8,547 nt of DNA from Flavobacteriales bacterium (lineage in GTDB: Bacteria; Bacteroidota; Bacteroidia; Flavobacteriales; BACL11): the NCBI GenBank assembly GCA_018675825.1, contig JABGXK010000292.1:1-8547 (forward strand). Reading direction: 5' to 3'. The position numbers and the translations under genes were made by a program. The first letter of the stretch is position 1, and each line of letters starts with the position of its first letter. The notes below the pieces were generated by a model. The model saw nothing but the letters and a program-made list of their open reading frames with translations. It was not told the origin of the DNA and ran no database searches. Positions 6,488-8,547 of the stretch are shown here, piece by piece.

Positions 6488-8119
6488 ATGCTTCACAATT
6501 TAAAAATTAATAATTATGCTTTAATTAATAATTTAAATATTAATTTTTCTAAAGGATTTACAGTTATTTCCGGAGATACAGGTTCAGGAAAATCAATTAT
6601 TTTAGATGCCATTTCAATTTTACTTGGTAAGCGACTTGATAAATCAAATTTTAATAACAAGAAATGTGTTATTGAAGCAGAATTTATAATTTCAAAAAAT
6701 ATAGAATCTTATTTTATTGATAATAATTTAGATTTCGACGAAAACACCATTCTTAGAAGAGAAATCAATATAAATGGGAAAAATCGAGCTTTTATTAATG
6801 ATACTCCAGTTTCAATATCATTATTATCAGAATTTAGTGCCCTAATAATTGAAATACATGCTCAACATGAAAATTTACTTATTAAAACTCCAGATAAGCA
6901 ATTATTAATAATTGATAAGATAGCAAATAATACTGACCTTAGGTTAAATCATAATAATTTATTTGATTCGTATATGTCAATTTTAAATGATCAAAAGAAT
7001 TTTAATAAACAAAATGTTTTAAATACAGATGACTATAATCTACTTAATTTTCATTATAAAGAAATTAATAATGCTGATATTCAAATAAATGAATTAGAAG
7101 ATTTAGAAAATAAGATAAACACACTTCAAAATATACATGAGATATCTGAGATTTCTCATACCTCATATTCATTACTATCTGATGAAAATTTAATTATAGA
7201 TAATTTAAATCAAGTAAAAAAAATCTTATCAAAATTTGAGAAATTTAAAGATCTTAATTTAAGAATTAATGCAAATCTTATTGATTTAATTGACATCTCT
7301 TCAGACTTAAAAAATATAATTGATAATTTAAGTGAAAATAATAATGATTTAGATAGTTTGTCTAATAGACTAAATATCATTAATAATATTTTAAGTAAAC
7401 ATAAAGTTAATACTATTGAAAATCTGTTTGAATTTAGGGACTCTATTAAAAAAAATATAAATTTATATGAGAATTTTGAAATTGAGAAAACAAAAATTTT
7501 AAATAAGATTGATAAAAGCTATAGTTTATTAAAGATTTCTGCTAAAGCACTTACTAATTCTAGACTTAAAGTTGTTCCTAAATTTGAAAAAGAAATTAAA
7601 ATCCTTTTAAATTCTCTAGCAATGCCCCACGCAGAATTTAAAATTTGTATTAAAGAAAGTGATACTATTAGTAAAAATGGTATTGATAATATTAAATTTC
7701 AATTTAGTTCTAATCGTGGTATTACTGTTCAAGACATTGATAAAGTTGCATCGGGTGGAGAAATCTCAAGATTAATGCTAGCATTAAAATATAAAGTATC
7801 AACTTATGATGGAATTGAAACACTAATTTTTGATGAAATTGATACAGGTGTTTCTGGAAAAATAGCAAGTTATATGGGAGATTTGATGTTAGAAATAAGT
7901 AAGAAAACTCAATTAATTTCTGTTACTCATCTTCCTCAAATTGCATCTAAATCTAATGATCATCTAAAGGTTTCTAAAATTATAGATAATGACGAAACTA
8001 ATACAGAAATTAAATTATTAAATAAAAGTGAAAGAATACTTGAAATTGCAAAATTATTAAGTGGTAAAACAATTTCTGAAGCTGCAATTACTAATGCAAA
8101 GGAATTGTTAAATCAATAA
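6488..8119 (+). CDS. recN: DNA double-strand break repair ATPase RecN
   Basis: RecN is an SMC-like ABC ATPase that acts early in recombinational repair of double-strand breaks. At 543 residues it is close to the usual ~550. Seen: Walker A GDTGSGKS (29-36; many RecN proteins read GETGAGKS), a Q-loop-like IIEIHAQHEN, a long central helical region (about 150-350) rich in Asn, Ile, Leu and Lys that should form the antiparallel coiled coil, the ABC signature ASGGEISRLMLALK with SGGE at 422-425, Walker B TLIFDEIDTG (445-454, catalytic E450) and the switch histidine H481 in SVTHLPQIAS. All ATPase elements are intact, so it should be active. The start directly abuts the DUF4835 stop with no gap, and A-rich sequence (AAGAAAAATAA) precedes it. 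No LexA-type operator is evident. It probably ends the bamD transcription unit. Confidence 0.97.
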   Translation: MLHNLKINNYALINNLNINFSKGFTVISGDTGSGKSIILDAISILLGKRLDKSNFNNKKCVIEAEFIISKNIESYFIDNNLDFDENTILRREININGKNRAFINDTPVSISLLSEFSALIIEIHAQHENLLIKTPDKQLLIIDKIANNTDLRLNHNNLFDSYMSILNDQKNFNKQNVLNTDDYNLLNFHYKEINNADIQINELEDLENKINTLQNIHEISEISHTSYSLLSDENLIIDNLNQVKKILSKFEKFKDLNLRINANLIDLIDISSDLKNIIDNLSENNNDLDSLSNRLNIINNILSKHKVNTIENLFEFRDSIKKNINLYENFEIEKTKILNKIDKSYSLLKISAKALTNSRLKVVPKFEKEIKILLNSLAMPHAEFKICIKESDTISKNGIDNIKFQFSSNRGITVQDIDKVASGGEISRLMLALKYKVSTYDGIETLIFDEIDTGVSGKIASYMGDLMLEISKKTQLISVTHLPQIASKSNDHLKVSKIIDNDETNTEIKLLNKSERILEIAKLLSGKTISEAAITNAKELLNQ

Positions 8120-8122
8120 TTA

Positions 8123-8130
8123 TATATTTG
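8123..8130 (+). promoter_or_regulatory. Bacteroidota-type -7 promoter element before fabI
   Basis: TATATTTG matches TAnnTTTG and lies in the 25-base gap between recN and fabI, with 14 bases between its last G and the fabI ATG, the same distance as before bamD. The bases TTTGTAAAAAAT are shared by both sites. A TTG at 8105-8107, inside the end of recN, could serve as the -33 element, but the 15-base spacer is shorter than the usual roughly 17-23. It would give fabI its own promoter and a leader of about ten bases. Confidence 0.55.
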
Positions 8131-8144
8131 TAAAAAATTGATAT

Positions 8145-8547
8145 ATGAATAATAATTTATTAAAAGGGAAAAGAGGGATAATTTTTGGAGCACTTGATAA
8201 TAAATCAATTGCATGGAAAGTTGCAGAACATGCTCATAATGAAGGTGCTAAATTTGTTTTAACTAATGCGCCGATTGCATTAAGAATGGGTACTATTGAT
8301 GTATTGGCAAAACAGACAAATTCTAAAGTCATTGCTGCTGATGCAACTAACATGGATGATTTAAATAATTTGTTTACTGAAGCAATGAAAGAACTTGGTG
8401 GTAAAATTGATTTTGTTCTTCATTCTATTGGAATGTCAGTAAATGTAAGAAAGGGTAATCCTTATTTTGAACAAAATTATGACTACACAATGAAAGGTTT
8501 TGATGTTTCAGCATTATCATTTCATAAGGTAATGCAATCTGCATGGA
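8145..8547 (+). CDS. fabI: Enoyl-[acyl-carrier-protein] reductase FabI, N-terminal 134 residues (3' end outside window)
   Basis: FabI reduces trans-2-enoyl-ACP with NADH, the last step of each fatty-acid elongation round. The open frame runs from 8145 off the right edge. The 134 visible residues match Bacteroidota FabI closely: KGKRGIIFGALDNKSIAW (7-24), the Rossmann nucleotide-binding start with the S-I-A-W signature; LTNAPIALRMG (39-49); AADATNMDDL (64-73), whose aspartate normally contacts adenine; and FVLHSIGMSVNVRKGNPY (90-107) with the SIG motif. The catalytic Tyr and Lys lie beyond the window. An in-frame TGA at 8139-8141, just before the ATG, excludes a longer start. No Shine-Dalgarno is present; a promoter-like element sits immediately upstream, so the gene may be transcribed separately from recN. 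It is the target class of triclosan, but sensitivity cannot be judged from this part. Confidence 0.96.
   Translation, partial: MNNNLLKGKRGIIFGALDNKSIAWKVAEHAHNEGAKFVLTNAPIALRMGTIDVLAKQTNSKVIAADATNMDDLNNLFTEAMKELGGKIDFVLHSIGMSVNVRKGNPYFEQNYDYTMKGFDVSALSFHKVMQSAW

Noticed and set aside
1..8547. tRNA, rRNA, riboswitch, CRISPR, insertion sequence, attachment site or defence system
   Set aside because: The strand is filled almost entirely by recognisable housekeeping genes; the gaps are too short for RNA genes, and no direct-repeat arrays, transposase genes or terminal repeats were seen.

Overview
The window looks like a piece of a Bacteroidota chromosome, most likely a very AT-rich member of Flavobacteriia, possibly a marine lineage with a compact genome. 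The grounds are the gene set and order, the protein families (DUF6913, DUF4835, a Bacteroidota-type RpoZ and a TPR lipoprotein BamD), the near absence of Shine-Dalgarno sequences, and two promoter-like TAnnTTTG elements of the kind used by the Bacteroidota sigma factor. The species cannot be named from the sequence alone.

All ten genes lie on the + strand and are packed almost without gaps. Region 1 (1-3158) is the 3' part of ligA (NAD+-dependent DNA ligase), a DUF6913 protein of unknown function, dapA (lysine/diaminopimelate synthesis) and an exported Cys-type glutathione peroxidase. Junctions are ATGA overlaps or a 2-nt gap. An 83-bp gap (3159-3241) follows. It holds a weak inverted repeat at its left edge and a promoter-like element just before bamD. 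Region 2 (3242-8119) is bamD, rpoZ, coaBC, a DUF4835 gene (called PorD, a type IX secretion protein, in some annotations) and recN, again overlapping or nearly so. Region 3 (8120-8547) is a 25-bp gap with a second, near-identical promoter-like element, then the 5' part of fabI (enoyl-ACP reductase).

The genes are housekeeping: DNA joining and repair (ligA, recN), cell-wall precursor and lysine supply (dapA), outer-membrane assembly and secretion (bamD, DUF4835), transcription (rpoZ), coenzyme A synthesis (coaBC) and fatty-acid synthesis (fabI). CoA and FabI both feed lipid synthesis, and BamD/DUF4835 act in the envelope the lipids build, so the cluster has a growth and envelope theme, though this may simply be ancestral gene order.

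I found no mobile element, CRISPR array, RNA gene, defence system or biosynthetic cluster. The points most worth a second look are the paired promoter elements with identical 14-nt spacing to the start codon, the replacement of two catalytic residues in the CoaC half of CoaBC (Asn to Asp and Cys to Ser), and the two conserved proteins of unknown or poorly known function.
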